Shown piece by piece: positions 9,271 to 18,424 of a DNA stretch of 38,697 bases. The DNA comes from Alphaproteobacteria bacterium (lineage in GTDB: Bacteria; Pseudomonadota; Alphaproteobacteria; Rhizobiales; Devosiaceae): contig JAJRRG010000177.1 in assembly GCA_024279675.1 (NCBI GenBank), forward strand, positions 1 through 38,697, in the 5' to 3' direction. Within the stretch, counting starts at the first letter, position 1. Every line of letters begins with the position of its first letter. The notes beneath the pieces were generated by a model, which ran no database searches, was not told the DNA's origin, and saw nothing but the letters and a program-made list of their open reading frames with translations. The translations under genes were made by a program, and so were the position numbers.

Positions 9271-9720
9271 TTATAAATTCATTTCAGCGAGAGATTTCGC
9301 CACCAACACAGTCCAGCTTTGTGAAAAGCTGGCATTGGCATAGGCGGCGGCATCAAGCGCAAAGTCTGTTGATGTCAGCCAGATATCCAGCACCTTACCG
9401 CCCAACGTCTGGTCCGCATGGATGGCCGTTTCAAGTTTCAGCGCAAGTAAATCAGCGCCATTGGCGGCCAATTCATCATTAAGGCCTGCGTGATACCCAA
9501 CCAACAACACCTCAATTTCCCGCCGATATTCAGGATCATCCGCACAATGGGTCGCTTGCGCATTTGTGCGTTCTCGGGGGATCAAAATCTCTACCAATTC
9601 ACCGGGTTCGCTTAAGCCAATTGGCCGAGATCGGGCAGAAAAAACCGCCAAACCCGACACATGTGTCGCAATTTGCGCGGCGATTGCAGTGCGAACGGTT
9701 GTGCGAATATGCTCAGCCAT
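9271..9720 (-). CDS. Putative tail terminator / minor tail protein (gpU-like position)
   Basis: A 149-residue protein. The ATG at 9720 shares a base with the stop of the upstream gene (TGATG); a TTG one codon earlier is less likely. Residues 1-25 form a helix (HIRTTVRTAIAAQIATHV) and the remainder alternates strands and helices, ending with an FSQSWTVLVAKS strand, as in tail terminator proteins that cap the tube at the head end. Gene order (head-tail joining gene before it, tail tube gene after it) supports the assignment. Confidence 0.65.
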   Translation of the reverse strand: MAEHIRTTVRTAIAAQIATHVSGLAVFSARSRPIGLSEPGELVEILIPRERTNAQATHCADDPEYRREIEVLLVGYHAGLNDELAANGADLLALKLETAIHADQTLGGKVLDIWLTSTDFALDAAAYANASFSQSWTVLVAKSLAEMNL

Positions 9721-10043
9721 CAAACCACCCTTGCCAGGTCAAAACTGGTCATTCCACGCCCGTCATCACGACCCGGAAATTCAATTTTGAAAACGATAGA
9801 CTGGTGGATCAGTGTATCGCCTTGTGCCAAGTGAACCACATCGGCGGTTGACAGTTTTAGATACACGATATCACCAACCGTGCCTGACCCGCCAATACCC
9901 CCATTCAACTCGTCCGCTTCTTGCCGGACAATGGCCTGTAAAACCTTGTCTCCGCCCGCAAGAGTGAACGAGATCGGCTCACCAAATGTATCAACAAAGA
10001 CACTTGGCAGATTTGAAAAAAGGGAATGACGGGTCAAGGGCAT
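9720..10043 (-). CDS. Head-tail joining protein (gpFII-like)
   Basis: A 107-residue protein with a mostly beta content and the ending DGRGMTSFDLARVV typical of small head-tail attachment proteins. It sits after the capsid genes and before the terminator and tube genes, where lambda encodes FII. It probably plugs the connector and forms the docking surface for tails. No other motif is recognisable. It overlaps the next gene by one base. Confidence 0.65.
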   Translation of the reverse strand: MPLTRHSLFSNLPSVFVDTFGEPISFTLAGGDKVLQAIVRQEADELNGGIGGSGTVGDIVYLKLSTADVVHLAQGDTLIHQSIVFKIEFPGRDDGRGMTSFDLARVV

Positions 10044-10051
10044 GGCGTGGA

Positions 10052-10255
10052 CTAAGTCTTATCAACCGGAACGGACTTAAGGCTCCACCGCGCCTCAAAC
10101 CGACGAGCCGTGGGGCGGGGTAATGTCACTTTGACACCCGCAGGTACCCGTTTGCCAGCCATATCAAAGACCGCTTCAGGGTAGGTCCGGGTCACGTTTT
10201 CCTGAGTTGGTGATATTGGCGCCCCCGCCTTTGTTTTGGATGTGGAATTGTTCAC
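10052..10255 (-). CDS. Small phage protein of unknown function
   Basis: A 67-residue basic protein (about 70 if the GTG at 10264 is used). I prefer the GTG at 10255 because GGAAGG lies about 8 bases before it, whereas the same Shine-Dalgarno directly abuts the upstream GTG. The middle contains NVTRTYPEAVFDMAGKRVPAG and the C-terminus is Arg-rich. It lies between the coiled-coil protein gene and the head-tail joining gene, so a virion-assembly role is possible. I do not recognise a family. Confidence 0.55.
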   Translation of the reverse strand: MNNSTSKTKAGAPISPTQENVTRTYPEAVFDMAGKRVPAGVKVTLPRPTARRFEARWSLKSVPVDKT

Positions 10256-10256
10256 C

Positions 10257-10685
10257 TCAACCACCCTTCCCCGGCTTAGTCAATTCAGCAATTTCAGCCT
10301 CTAGCTCGCTCACACGCGCTTCCAACTCTTTAACCAAAACGACGCCAGCGCTAACCTGCTCATCAAGATCAACAGTTTTGTCCTCTGCCGTTTCTGCACG
10401 AGCAGAAGCATCCGCAACCTGCTTTTCCAAGTCGAGGATATTATCTTCTGCCGTTTCTGCACGGGTCGTGGCGGTGCCAAGATCAGCCTCAAGTTTTGAC
10501 GTGTCAGCATCTGCCACCGGACTGGATGTGCCGACAAAAAGCCCATGAACCTTTTCAACATTCGCAGCGTCTTCCTCAGAAATTGAGCCTTTGGTCTTTC
10601 CGATCTTAATCGGGTCGCCTGGCGCGAAAATTTTGTCATCAACCGTCACTGAAACCGCAAATGCGATTGTGGTTTGTTTGGCCAT
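10257..10685 (-). CDS. Coiled-coil protein with internal duplication, next to capsid gene
   Basis: A 142-residue acidic protein. The first 50 residues resemble a small beta domain (IAFAVSVTVDDKIFAPGDPI). Residues about 65-135 form a heptad-rich coiled coil containing two copies of an RAETAED(N/K) unit about 21 residues apart; the DNA repeats around 10381-10401 and 10441-10464 also match closely. The gene follows the major capsid gene across a hairpin, so it could be a head-associated or stabilising protein. Prodigal-type ATG with GGAGG upstream. Function not known. Confidence 0.6.
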   Translation of the reverse strand: MAKQTTIAFAVSVTVDDKIFAPGDPIKIGKTKGSISEEDAANVEKVHGLFVGTSSPVADADTSKLEADLGTATTRAETAEDNILDLEKQVADASARAETAEDKTVDLDEQVSAGVVLVKELEARVSELEAEIAELTKPGKGG

Positions 10686-10705
10686 TATAGCCTCCTATGA
10701 TTTTG

Positions 10706-10735
10706 AGAAATAACCCCGCCAAATCATTGGCGGGG
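10706..10735 (-). terminator. Hairpin after the capsid gene (weak terminator or processing site)
   Basis: CCCCGCCAA (10714-10722) pairs perfectly with TTGGCGGGG (10727-10735) around a 4-base loop. On the - strand the stem is followed by TTATTTC, only a weak U-tract. It lies between the capsid gene and the following gene, where partial termination or RNA processing would allow more capsid mRNA than downstream mRNA. Confidence 0.6.
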
Positions 10736-10750
10736 GTGTGTTGTGGCCGA

Positions 10751-11785
10751 CTAAACAACTGTTGCGAAGAAACTTGCATCAATGTTGCCTGGCACCATAA
10801 GCGGAGACGATTGGGTCATTGCTAGTGTTACCGCAGGATCTTGCTCATCCCAAACTTTGGCAAACCGTTTGAGTGGATTCAGGCTGGCTTTGGTATCCAA
10901 AATGGCTCCATAGCAACGTGTGCCCATAAATTCATCCGGATCAACCAGAAACATGCCATTGACCGGGAATAGGTGTTGGCGAACACCAGAGGCATCTTTG
11001 TAAGTTTGTACATACTTCCAAACTGACAAGTCGCCCCATTCCCCGACAAAACGCATCACGGAGTCGGCTTTGGTACCAACTGTTCCAAATTCGATCAGTC
11101 CAGCGCTTGCCCGGCGGTTGTCCATCGCCGCCGCGATTTTATCATCATTGACAAAGGCATTTTTGGCCGTTGATCCAAGGATCAAAATTTTGCCAATGGC
11201 CCCGCCAACTTCACCCATTTTGTCCGACTTAGCTTCGATATAATCACCGATCGAAACGCCAGATTGACCCCACCGAGCCGCGCCAATCAATGCATCAGAC
11301 AGATCCGCATGACGGTTAAAATTGACAATTCTTTTGGGGTAGTTTTTGCCTTCAATGGTCACTTTGCCTGTTTGTAGCAATTCGTTGGCCTGCTGGATTT
11401 CACGACGCGTGATGCGATTTTGGTGCATATTGAGGGTTTTCTCAATCGCATCATAAAATGCCGCATCAGCGGACCGACTCGCATCGCCACTCAGCGCTTC
11501 ACCAACTTGGCGAGTTAAGCCTTGGGCAGGTTTAATCGTATGGCGTTCCTTGATATAGGAAGGCTTAAATTCCTTTGCGCCAACTTGTGAGTGCGTTCCA
11601 TCCGGCGTTGCGATATCAGGGGAGACATAGGATGCCAAACCTTCATCATCTAGAATTTCATCAAAAACAATCTTTTCAGATTGAGATTGGTGTTCCCGCT
11701 GGAATAGCTTGTCGAGCAAATCGGTGCCCGGTGCAATCCGGCGGTCAAAGCTGGCCGCAAGGATTGCGGTGTCGAAATATGCCAT
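10751..11785 (-). CDS. Major capsid protein, gpE family
   Basis: A 344-residue protein matching the lambda E-type capsid family (Phage_cap_E) in length and pattern: N-terminal FLF-like helix region (LLDKLFQREHQSQSEKIVFDEILDDEGLASY is spread over residues 23-54), the central RITRREIQQANELLQTGKV segment and a C-terminal domain ending in strands (SSPLMVPGNIDASFFATVV). It builds the icosahedral shell. Presence of a separate decoration gene just upstream agrees with a lambda-like head. Flanked by hairpins on both sides, suggesting differential expression. Confidence 0.9.
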   Translation of the reverse strand: MAYFDTAILAASFDRRIAPGTDLLDKLFQREHQSQSEKIVFDEILDDEGLASYVSPDIATPDGTHSQVGAKEFKPSYIKERHTIKPAQGLTRQVGEALSGDASRSADAAFYDAIEKTLNMHQNRITRREIQQANELLQTGKVTIEGKNYPKRIVNFNRHADLSDALIGAARWGQSGVSIGDYIEAKSDKMGEVGGAIGKILILGSTAKNAFVNDDKIAAAMDNRRASAGLIEFGTVGTKADSVMRFVGEWGDLSVWKYVQTYKDASGVRQHLFPVNGMFLVDPDEFMGTRCYGAILDTKASLNPLKRFAKVWDEQDPAVTLAMTQSSPLMVPGNIDASFFATVV

Positions 11786-11803
11786 TTTGTTTTCTCCATA
11801 GCA

Positions 11804-11840
11804 AAAGCCCTGCGCCGATGATCGGCGGATTTTTCAGGGT
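11804..11840 (-). terminator. Hairpin between decoration and capsid genes
   Basis: A nested palindrome: an inner stem CGCCGAT/ATCGGCG (11814-11828) enclosed by CCCTG (11809-11813) and CAGGG (11836-11840). On the - strand it is followed by CTTTTGC just before the capsid ribosome binding site (GGAG). The U-tract is short, so it may protect or process the mRNA rather than terminate it. Confidence 0.45.
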
Positions 11841-11868
11841 GTGAGGTTTAAGAAGTTTTAGTCAGTCG

Positions 11869-12225
11869 CTACTTAACGAGCGAAACGATGAACAGGGGCG
11901 CAGCCACGACGCGCAGAGCGGCGCGAACAATGTCCCACGTTGCAAAACTGGCGTCTTTGGTACATTTTGCTTCATCCAATTTGCCGGACAGATAGGCTGG
12001 GGCAGTTACGTTGCCGCCCGATGCGTCCGCATCAACAGCCAAGACGCCAATAGGCTGAGCAAAAGCCCCTGGCGTCACAGCCTCTTGGAAGGTTGTACCA
12101 TCGGTGGCCAAAAGGGTGCCCGCGATTAGCGCCGCACCACCTGAAATGGTGACGGCCTCATTGTGAACCGGATAATCGCCAATAAGCAGCGAACTCGGCG
12201 TGTGGGTTTCAGTATCAAAAGCCAT
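11869..12225 (-). CDS. Head decoration protein (gpD/HDPD family)
   Basis: A 118-residue protein with the gpD-like order: an N-terminal flexible segment, HNEAVTISGGAALIAGTLLATD and PIGVLAVDADASGG, matching lambda gpD-type head stabilisation proteins. It would bind as trimers on the expanded capsid and stabilise it against internal DNA pressure. It is encoded directly upstream of the capsid gene on the same strand. Confidence 0.85.
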   Translation of the reverse strand: MAFDTETHTPSSLLIGDYPVHNEAVTISGGAALIAGTLLATDGTTFQEAVTPGAFAQPIGVLAVDADASGGNVTAPAYLSGKLDEAKCTKDASFATWDIVRAALRVVAAPLFIVSLVK

Positions 12226-12267
12226 AAGCTTTTCCTTTTTTTATGTTTGAGGAATTGGCAGGGCTGT

Positions 12268-12834
12268 TTAGCCCTGTTGGTTTTTCAATCTGTTTGCCGC
12301 GTTTTGATTTGCAGCAGCCATGCGGTCATTCATTGAATTTGACCCCTTGGACTTTTTGGTCGCCCCTTGATCTTGGCCCGGCTTTTTGTCCCCCTGCGAA
12401 GCCGCTACTCGTTCCGCTAGTGAGCCGCCCGATTTGGCGACGCCGCCGCCTGCCGCATTCAACAGCTTGGTTGCTCGAACTTTTGATGTGCCATCTTCCA
12501 ACAGGGCCATGGCCAAGTTTGGATGGGCATCGGCGTTCGCGTGGGTAAAGATGGTGATGCACCGCGCACGTTCGCGGTTTGTGGCGGCGCGAGCGGCAGG
12601 GCCTGTTTCGTCTTCTTCATCGTCTTCAGGCTCATTATCGGTTTCGCCTTCAGCAGATGTCTCCGCGTCATCAGCACCATCATCTTCAGGTGGATTTTCC
12701 TCACCTGCTTGATCTGCGGTTTCTTCGTCGTCTGCCACTAAGTCGATATCTTCTTCTGTTTCTGCCGAGCGAGCGCCGTTTTTGTTCCGCAAAGCATTGC
12801 GCATTGTTCCCATTAGGCCGGGTTTATTCGCCAT
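12268..12834 (-). CDS. Capsid assembly scaffold-like protein (Nu3-type)
   Basis: A 188-residue protein with a very acidic stretch (residues about 25-78, mostly Asp/Glu) followed by a helical domain (ERARCITIFTHANADAHPNL, then LLEDGTSKVRATKLLNAAGG) like the C-terminal scaffold domain often fused to S49-type phage proteases. The end is basic and Asn/Gln-rich. It lies between the protease and decoration genes, exactly where Nu3 is expected. It probably guides procapsid assembly and is removed by the protease. A GGAGATAAT sequence precedes the ATG. Confidence 0.7.
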   Translation of the reverse strand: MANKPGLMGTMRNALRNKNGARSAETEEDIDLVADDEETADQAGEENPPEDDGADDAETSAEGETDNEPEDDEEDETGPAARAATNRERARCITIFTHANADAHPNLAMALLEDGTSKVRATKLLNAAGGGVAKSGGSLAERVAASQGDKKPGQDQGATKKSKGSNSMNDRMAAANQNAANRLKNQQG

Positions 12835-12867
12835 AATATTATCTCCATGTTGTTGAGGTAGGTTGGT

Positions 12868-13764
12868 CTAAAATAGTTCCACAAAGGCGGCAAACGCCTC
12901 TGAGGGGCGCGCCACCTGATCGGCAAGCCCCGCTTTCACCGCCGCATGGCCAAGGTAGGTTTTGGCCTCGCTCGCCAATGCAGCATTTTTGTCGAACCGC
13001 TCGCCGCGACCTGCGGCAACGGCATCAGCAAATTGGTTCCGTAAAATTTCAAATTCTTCCATCCACGTATCGCGAACCGCTTCCGGCAGTGCGTCATAGG
13101 GGTGGCCGTCTGCCTTGTGCTCGCCAGCGGCGACAACGGTGATTTCCATGCCTTCTTTTTTCAGCCAACCACGATAATTTACATGCAAGGATATGACACC
13201 GATGGAGCCAACGCCCCCAGCCTCTGGCAAAATAATTTGTCGGCATTGGCTGGCTAGCCAATAGGCGGCGGAATAAGCATGATCGGTGCAAATGGCGATA
13301 GTTGGTTTTTCCACTGAGAGGTCGGCAATTGCAGAACCACAATCAGCGCATCCCGCCACTTCTCCCCCATAGCTATCAATTTCAAAAACTACCGCTTTGA
13401 TGGATTCATCGTCGCGCGCCTCAGCGATTTGGCGCATCAAACCTTGATAGGATGTTTCTCCAGAATTTGAGCCAACCCAAGCGCCTTTGTTAATCAAAGT
13501 GCCCTCGACAGCGATCAGCCCAACACCATTGCTTGTGCGCGGCAAATCCTGTTCGCGCGTGGCATCGATACCCGGCCCCATCGACCGGCCAAGCATCCCC
13601 GCATGAATTTCCGGCACCGGCTCAACCGCCCCTTGATATTGGTTGACGGTCACCCCATCCCCCAAAATTTCGCTGGCTAGAAATGGCGCGATTATGTTGG
13701 CCTTGGCCGCATTGATCAACAAGGGGCGATTAAAAACCCGATCAGCTAAAAGCGATTTTTTCAT
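12868..13764 (-). CDS. S49/ClpP-like capsid maturation protease (gpC-like)
   Basis: A 298-residue serine peptidase of the SppA/lambda C type. The core starts around residue 80 (GVGLIAVEGTLINKG), the oxyanion/substrate segment is FEIDSYGGEVAGC (128-139), the catalytic Ser is probably residue 165 in HAYSAAYWLAS and the general-base Lys is residue 217 in AGEHKADGHPY. No signal peptide, as expected for a virion protease rather than host SppA. It would process scaffold and portal in the procapsid. Its ATG overlaps the portal stop by 4 bases. Confidence 0.88.
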   Translation of the reverse strand: MKKSLLADRVFNRPLLINAAKANIIAPFLASEILGDGVTVNQYQGAVEPVPEIHAGMLGRSMGPGIDATREQDLPRTSNGVGLIAVEGTLINKGAWVGSNSGETSYQGLMRQIAEARDDESIKAVVFEIDSYGGEVAGCADCGSAIADLSVEKPTIAICTDHAYSAAYWLASQCRQIILPEAGGVGSIGVISLHVNYRGWLKKEGMEITVVAAGEHKADGHPYDALPEAVRDTWMEEFEILRNQFADAVAAGRGERFDKNAALASEAKTYLGHAAVKAGLADQVARPSEAFAAFVELF

Positions 13765-15395
13765 TTGCGGTTTCCTCTCCGCTGGATATTGGGGACACGA
13801 GCAGAGCTAGATTGTTCATTGCCGCGTGCGTCGATGTCGTCTTCTGGTTGTTCCGGGGTTTGTGTCTGTATCCGCGCTTCCGGACGACCAGCATCTGGGT
13901 CAATGCCGCGCGCGATTTTATACTTACGTTCACGAGCAATTTGATCGACCTTTTCCATCCAATCGCCGCCCTGATTTGCGACCTCATCTTCCATGGTTGA
14001 GACGCCAAATGCCATTCGCAAACCTGCGGCCTCAGCTTCTTTCTTTGGATCCACCCAGCCAGCGCCGGGGCCAATCCATTTGGCATGGCTCCACGCCACT
14101 GGCGCAGCTTGAAAACTTGGCACCCCAGCGGGGATGTCGATCAGGCCCTTGTCAAACACCTCTTCAAGCCAGGCGCGGTATATCTGTCCCTGCCATTGAC
14201 TGCCGATCATCGCGGCGCGGGCTGTAAAGCCTTTGCGGAATTCGACCATTGCGGCCCGAATGGATGAATAATTGGCCTGTGAGTAATCCGCTGTAAGCGC
14301 TTCATAAGTCAGCCCTGCCGCACTAGCGACATTGCGCAATGCATTGCGCTGAAATACTTCAAAATTGGCTGATGGATGTTCGGCTTTGATGGTGTCAATT
14401 TTTGAACCCGGGTGCAAAAATCCCATCTGGACACCATCTAACTCCAATGGATTGGCACCATAATAGGCCTGCTCAGACTCTGAGTAAGCCGATACATTTG
14501 TACTGGTATCATCTAATAGGTCTTGATCCATCGGCGTCGTAACAAACGCCGCCAACATCGAATTCAACGCAGCCGCCTGCAATTCATAATCATCCCCATC
14601 GGTCACCTGCTTTAGTTTGGTAACAATGGGGGCAAGGCACGAAACAGCACGGGACATTCCGGCCCACTGTTTTTCACGCAAATGCACAATCACCGGACGG
14701 CCCCATTCGGTTTCTCGCACAAAGGCCTTCCACTCAAAATTGGCCCCGCCCCGATGCATCAAGTCGCCGGGATGGGATTGGCGAATATGATATCTGCTGG
14801 CGGCTCCCCACCCATCAACCTCTACGCCGTCGCGCAGAATATCGGTGTCCATGCCCCCGTGGGGATTTGATAGACGCATCGGGTCAATTACTTGAACGCA
14901 CGTCGAAAAACCAGTGGGCGAACCTTCGCGCCAGCCGACCCAGCCCACGGCCTCACCGTCGGCGAATTGGTGGCGTGTGGCCAACCCCAGCATACCGGCC
15001 ATATTGGTTGCGCGTTCCACATCGCACCAAAAACCTGTGTCATTTACATAGTCAAACCAAAGTGCCTCGAGGCGCTCTGAAATTTCTGCCATCTGATCAA
15101 ATGTTAGGCCAAGCGTTGTCATGTTTGGCTTGGCGGACAAGCGCCAGCCCGCCCCCACCAACGTATCCACATATCGGCTCACAGCCGCCGAGGCCCAGCC
15201 ATCGTTACGCGCCAAATCGTGAACGCGGTCGCTCATGCTCTCGCGTGAAAAACGCAGGGCCGATTGGCCCGAATGGCGCCCCGGATTCCAATTGGTCAAT
15301 GAGGGGTGCCGCCCACCGGTCGCCCGAAACGCCGAGGATTTCGGCCCGCGCTTCATGGGCGCGCCTGTTGCGTCTAAAATTTCCACCGCGTTCAT
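13761..15395 (-). CDS. Portal protein, lambda family
   Basis: A 544-residue portal of the Phage_portal_2 type. Early residues carry GGRHPSLTNWNPGRHSGQSA and an RVHDLARNDGWASAAVSRYV helix, which is characteristic. The stem/crown region contains YSQANYSSIRAAMVEFRKGF (residues about 375-395), another highly typical motif. The C-terminal 60 residues are charged and disordered. The dodecamer would form the DNA gate at one vertex. Starts and ends overlap neighbours by 4 bases, consistent with a coupled head operon. Confidence 0.9.
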   Translation of the reverse strand: MNAVEILDATGAPMKRGPKSSAFRATGGRHPSLTNWNPGRHSGQSALRFSRESMSDRVHDLARNDGWASAAVSRYVDTLVGAGWRLSAKPNMTTLGLTFDQMAEISERLEALWFDYVNDTGFWCDVERATNMAGMLGLATRHQFADGEAVGWVGWREGSPTGFSTCVQVIDPMRLSNPHGGMDTDILRDGVEVDGWGAASRYHIRQSHPGDLMHRGGANFEWKAFVRETEWGRPVIVHLREKQWAGMSRAVSCLAPIVTKLKQVTDGDDYELQAAALNSMLAAFVTTPMDQDLLDDTSTNVSAYSESEQAYYGANPLELDGVQMGFLHPGSKIDTIKAEHPSANFEVFQRNALRNVASAAGLTYEALTADYSQANYSSIRAAMVEFRKGFTARAAMIGSQWQGQIYRAWLEEVFDKGLIDIPAGVPSFQAAPVAWSHAKWIGPGAGWVDPKKEAEAAGLRMAFGVSTMEDEVANQGGDWMEKVDQIARERKYKIARGIDPDAGRPEARIQTQTPEQPEDDIDARGNEQSSSARVPNIQRRGNRK

Positions 15396-15652
15396 GAGCG
15401 CCGCCCAAATACAGGATGGCGGAAACTAACCGGCTTGTTACTCAAACCAGATTTCCCCAACGCCTTACGAAGCGAGCCAATATAATTGAGCAACTGAGGT
15501 TTTGATGCTTGGGTGTAGGATACACTTTCACCGTTATAACTCGCACTTGCCGCCGATACACCGGTCATCAACTTATGATAGGCCGCCTCTGCCTCAACTA
15601 GCCAAGTTGAATATTGGGCTTTTTCTTCAGCGGTTGGATTTGATGAAATCAT
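15392..15652 (-). CDS. Head-tail connector gpW-like protein
   Basis: An 86-residue protein: an alpha-helix with LVEAEAAYHKLMTG, then a beta hairpin with NGESVSYTQ, then a helix (LLNYIGSLRKAL). This is the gpW fold order and length (lambda gpW is 68 residues). It probably binds below the portal and closes the filled head. Located between terminase large subunit and portal, as in lambda. Confidence 0.8.
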   Translation of the reverse strand: MISSNPTAEEKAQYSTWLVEAEAAYHKLMTGVSAASASYNGESVSYTQASKPQLLNYIGSLRKALGKSGLSNKPVSFRHPVFGRRS

Positions 15653-15653
15653 T

Positions 15654-17768
15654 TTACCTTCGCTTTACAAAATTTGCGCGCGCCGCCGCCAAAGCAGCGC
15701 CGCCGGGTTTCGTGGCTGTTTTGGTTGTCCCCTTGCCCTGCGCGTCAATCACAGAGGCAAAGCTATTTTCTTGCGACCCAAGCGCCCACATTGGTGGCTT
15801 GTTCCAGTTGATTTTTTCGGCCCCGCGCACGATAATCGCGGCCTTACCCATAACGCCAAGGTCAAGGCTTTCATTACGAACATGCCCCGGTTTCTTTTCC
15901 CAGCCGTCCTCGGTTCTGCGCTCTGCACAAAACTCCTCAAAAATGTTCGAGGGCAAAGTCTCAGGCAAATGGAAAGTACCCGGCCCCGCTTCTTCTCGCA
16001 CCAAAGATGCAGCAATTTCGTCTTTCAGTTTGTTAGTTGAAGCAAAAACAATTTTTACGGAATCTCGGTTTAGATATTTTTTGCCCTGCTGATTTTCCGG
16101 TTGCCGATGCTTGGCGCGGTTCGCATTATTGCCCCCGACGCCCTTGTATAAATAGTAGATATGGCTCAGCCGTTTGCGATGCTTGGCGCGCCAAAACTTA
16201 TAAGCACGATCAGTTGTTCCCGGCGCGCCATTGGAATCAATGATCACCACCAGTGGGCGCAATCCATACCCGGTACCAGCAATCGGAAGTAGACGCTCAT
16301 GCAGGTTGTCCAGCACCGCCCAATCTTCAAAATATAGATTACTCTGCATACCGCGCCGCGCGGCACCCGGCGAACTCTTTGGGGGTGTGGCCAAATCAAA
16401 CCGATCAACCAACCAGCGCTCCAATTCTGGCCCCCATGCATCCACACTCACCACAAACCGCGACGGCTGAACATCCACAGAAATAGTGATGAAACACGTT
16501 TCCTTTGGCGCAACACCGAGCTCTCGAAATTCCGCGCGATCGCTCAGTGCTTTGCCCGATAGATCAAGATTGCTTTCGCGGTTTTTGCTGAGATAGGGCT
16601 CGCCGAGCTTCGTATTTACCACGCCCTTAAGTGTTGACTCCGCGCCCGTGGTTTCCAGTTTTTCCACACCAGACAAATAATTACTAACCATGTCGGCCCA
16701 GGGCTGATATGCCGCCACCGGCCCCTTTTGCCAATAGCTGGCATATTCAGCTTTCCGGATGTTCGCCGCGGTAATCTTGACCCGTTTTTTACCGGTCACA
16801 TCCTCATGCAGCCAACCGGCTCCATTTTCTTCAAGGTTCATCCAATGTTTTTCGTTCGCTTCGATCACGGTGCCGCATTTATCGTGCGGACAAACCATGT
16901 AGGCCGACTCTCCGCGCTCAAATGGGGATCCGTCATCATCATATTTTAGATGCTTAAACTCAGGTTCAAACCGCTTTTTGCATCCGGGGCACTTCCAATA
17001 ATACCGACCCCGTGTTCCTTGGTTGTAATCAGACAGGATGCCTTTTGTCGGTGGCGCTTGATGAATTGTTTCCTTTACCCACGTTTCATCAGTTATTTCT
17101 CTACCGGGCGAACTCTCCAATATCGACATGCCACGAGACCCAAACGAGGTGTTGCGCGCCAGCATCATTGGCAAAATATCACCTTCACCCCCGATATCAT
17201 CACCGATGCGATCGCGATCGGTTGTGATCACCAGCGGGATATCCCGCGACGCAAGTTGGGCCGGAACTGGCCAACCGATGGATAAGGTCGCGCCGCCATT
17301 GAAATCTTTGTTAAACACATTACCCAGTGTTTGCCCGCGGGCTCTTAGTCTCTCGCGCAGTGTCGGATTTTCCCTGAGCATTTTATCAATCTTGCCCTTT
17401 GAAAACCGCCCAGCGGATTCCTTATCCATCTGGGTAATGTGGATATCACACGGGTCACAGATCATCCGGTGCAGCACCACATTTTCAACCAACGCCGTTG
17501 CCTTTCCAGATTGGACTGTGCCCACATAAATTACAGCTTTGTAACGGCGCGATACAGTCATTTCCATTGGTTCGTTCATATAAGGGGTGGCATCGAGGTC
17601 GTACTTCATGCCCTTAATCACACGATATTCTTTGGCGCACTCGCTAGGTGTTAAGTCGATAGTTGGTGTCAGCACCTGCATGGCTTCGAGCAGGATATCT
17701 GAAACTTGAGCAAAGCCAGGGAGAACCCCATCATTGCGATAATAATCATGCGAGGGGTCAACCCTCAT
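15654..17768 (-). CDS. Terminase large subunit (gpA family)
   Basis: A 704-residue packaging motor. The N-terminal ATPase has a Walker A-like segment VGTVQSGKATAL (residues about 82-93) and a VITTDRDRIGDDIGGEGD stretch later. A zinc-ribbon-like CPGC ... CPHDKC region (about 255-300) lies between ATPase and nuclease. The nuclease domain contains VIIDSNGAPGTTDRAYKFWR near residue 500. Length is slightly above lambda gpA (641). It cuts concatemers at cos and pumps DNA into the head. It overlaps the small subunit by 4 bases. Confidence 0.9.
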   Translation of the reverse strand: MRVDPSHDYYRNDGVLPGFAQVSDILLEAMQVLTPTIDLTPSECAKEYRVIKGMKYDLDATPYMNEPMEMTVSRRYKAVIYVGTVQSGKATALVENVVLHRMICDPCDIHITQMDKESAGRFSKGKIDKMLRENPTLRERLRARGQTLGNVFNKDFNGGATLSIGWPVPAQLASRDIPLVITTDRDRIGDDIGGEGDILPMMLARNTSFGSRGMSILESSPGREITDETWVKETIHQAPPTKGILSDYNQGTRGRYYWKCPGCKKRFEPEFKHLKYDDDGSPFERGESAYMVCPHDKCGTVIEANEKHWMNLEENGAGWLHEDVTGKKRVKITAANIRKAEYASYWQKGPVAAYQPWADMVSNYLSGVEKLETTGAESTLKGVVNTKLGEPYLSKNRESNLDLSGKALSDRAEFRELGVAPKETCFITISVDVQPSRFVVSVDAWGPELERWLVDRFDLATPPKSSPGAARRGMQSNLYFEDWAVLDNLHERLLPIAGTGYGLRPLVVIIDSNGAPGTTDRAYKFWRAKHRKRLSHIYYLYKGVGGNNANRAKHRQPENQQGKKYLNRDSVKIVFASTNKLKDEIAASLVREEAGPGTFHLPETLPSNIFEEFCAERRTEDGWEKKPGHVRNESLDLGVMGKAAIIVRGAEKINWNKPPMWALGSQENSFASVIDAQGKGTTKTATKPGGAALAAARANFVKRR

Positions 17769-18406
17769 CCGGTTGCCTTTCGCTCACTGAGTTTAGCTTT
17801 GGCCGCAATGTTGATCACCAAATTTGAATCATTCAGTTTTGTTGCGATTGCACCCACGGTTTCCTTTGCGATCTTTTCCATGGCCTCAGATTGCTCAGGC
17901 GAAAGGCCAACTCGGCGCTCCATAACATCGGGCAAACCAACCAGCTGGTTGCGCACCACCGAAAAAACACCTTCCAGCAACAAAACCATTTCCGAACGAT
18001 AGGCCAGCTTGCCCTGAGCCATGGCGGTTTCTGAATAACGCCGCGCTGCCTCATATTCTGCCGACCTCTGTTTTGGTGTCAACTTCAGCATATCGTTGCT
18101 ACCATCTTCGCCAACCAAGGCCATCCGCAGTAACTCAAGCTGTGCAGTCCGATCATCAAGTAAAGCGGCCTCACCAGCTTTCATGCCATGATACCAGGCC
18201 CAACAATGCGCCAGTTGGAACTCATAGGCTTTACCAGCCCCGCCTTTAGTCAACACCGGCATACCGCCATCTCGATAGCGGGCAACCATCACCTCAGATT
18301 TATCTAGCCCACGAGCTAGCTCTGACAAATTGCACACTAAGTCTTGCACACCTTTGGGCAGAGGATGGGCCTTTAGCAAAGTGAGTAAGTCGTAATCTCT
18401 AAACAT
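17765..18406 (-). CDS. Terminase small subunit (Nu1-like)
   Basis: A 213-residue protein. Residues about 25-70 form a winged-helix DNA-binding domain (CNLSELARGLDKSEVMVARYRDGG) like Nu1, with a VLTKGGAGKAYEF wing. The middle is helical with an acidic stretch, and the C-terminal third (LLLEGVFSVVRNQLVGLP) should contact the large subunit. It recognises cos DNA. Its stop overlaps the start of the large subunit gene by 4 bases, the usual Nu1-A arrangement. Confidence 0.85.
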   Translation of the reverse strand: MFRDYDLLTLLKAHPLPKGVQDLVCNLSELARGLDKSEVMVARYRDGGMPVLTKGGAGKAYEFQLAHCWAWYHGMKAGEAALLDDRTAQLELLRMALVGEDGSNDMLKLTPKQRSAEYEAARRYSETAMAQGKLAYRSEMVLLLEGVFSVVRNQLVGLPDVMERRVGLSPEQSEAMEKIAKETVGAIATKLNDSNLVINIAAKAKLSERKATG

Positions 18407-18424
18407 AACCTCATTTTCTGGTAT

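Noticed and set aside
10253-10275. A possible fifth copy of the palindromic element (GCCGGGGAAGG at the end of the coiled-coil gene)
   Set aside because: Only 11 bases match and neither the hairpin nor the second flank is present, so chance is enough.
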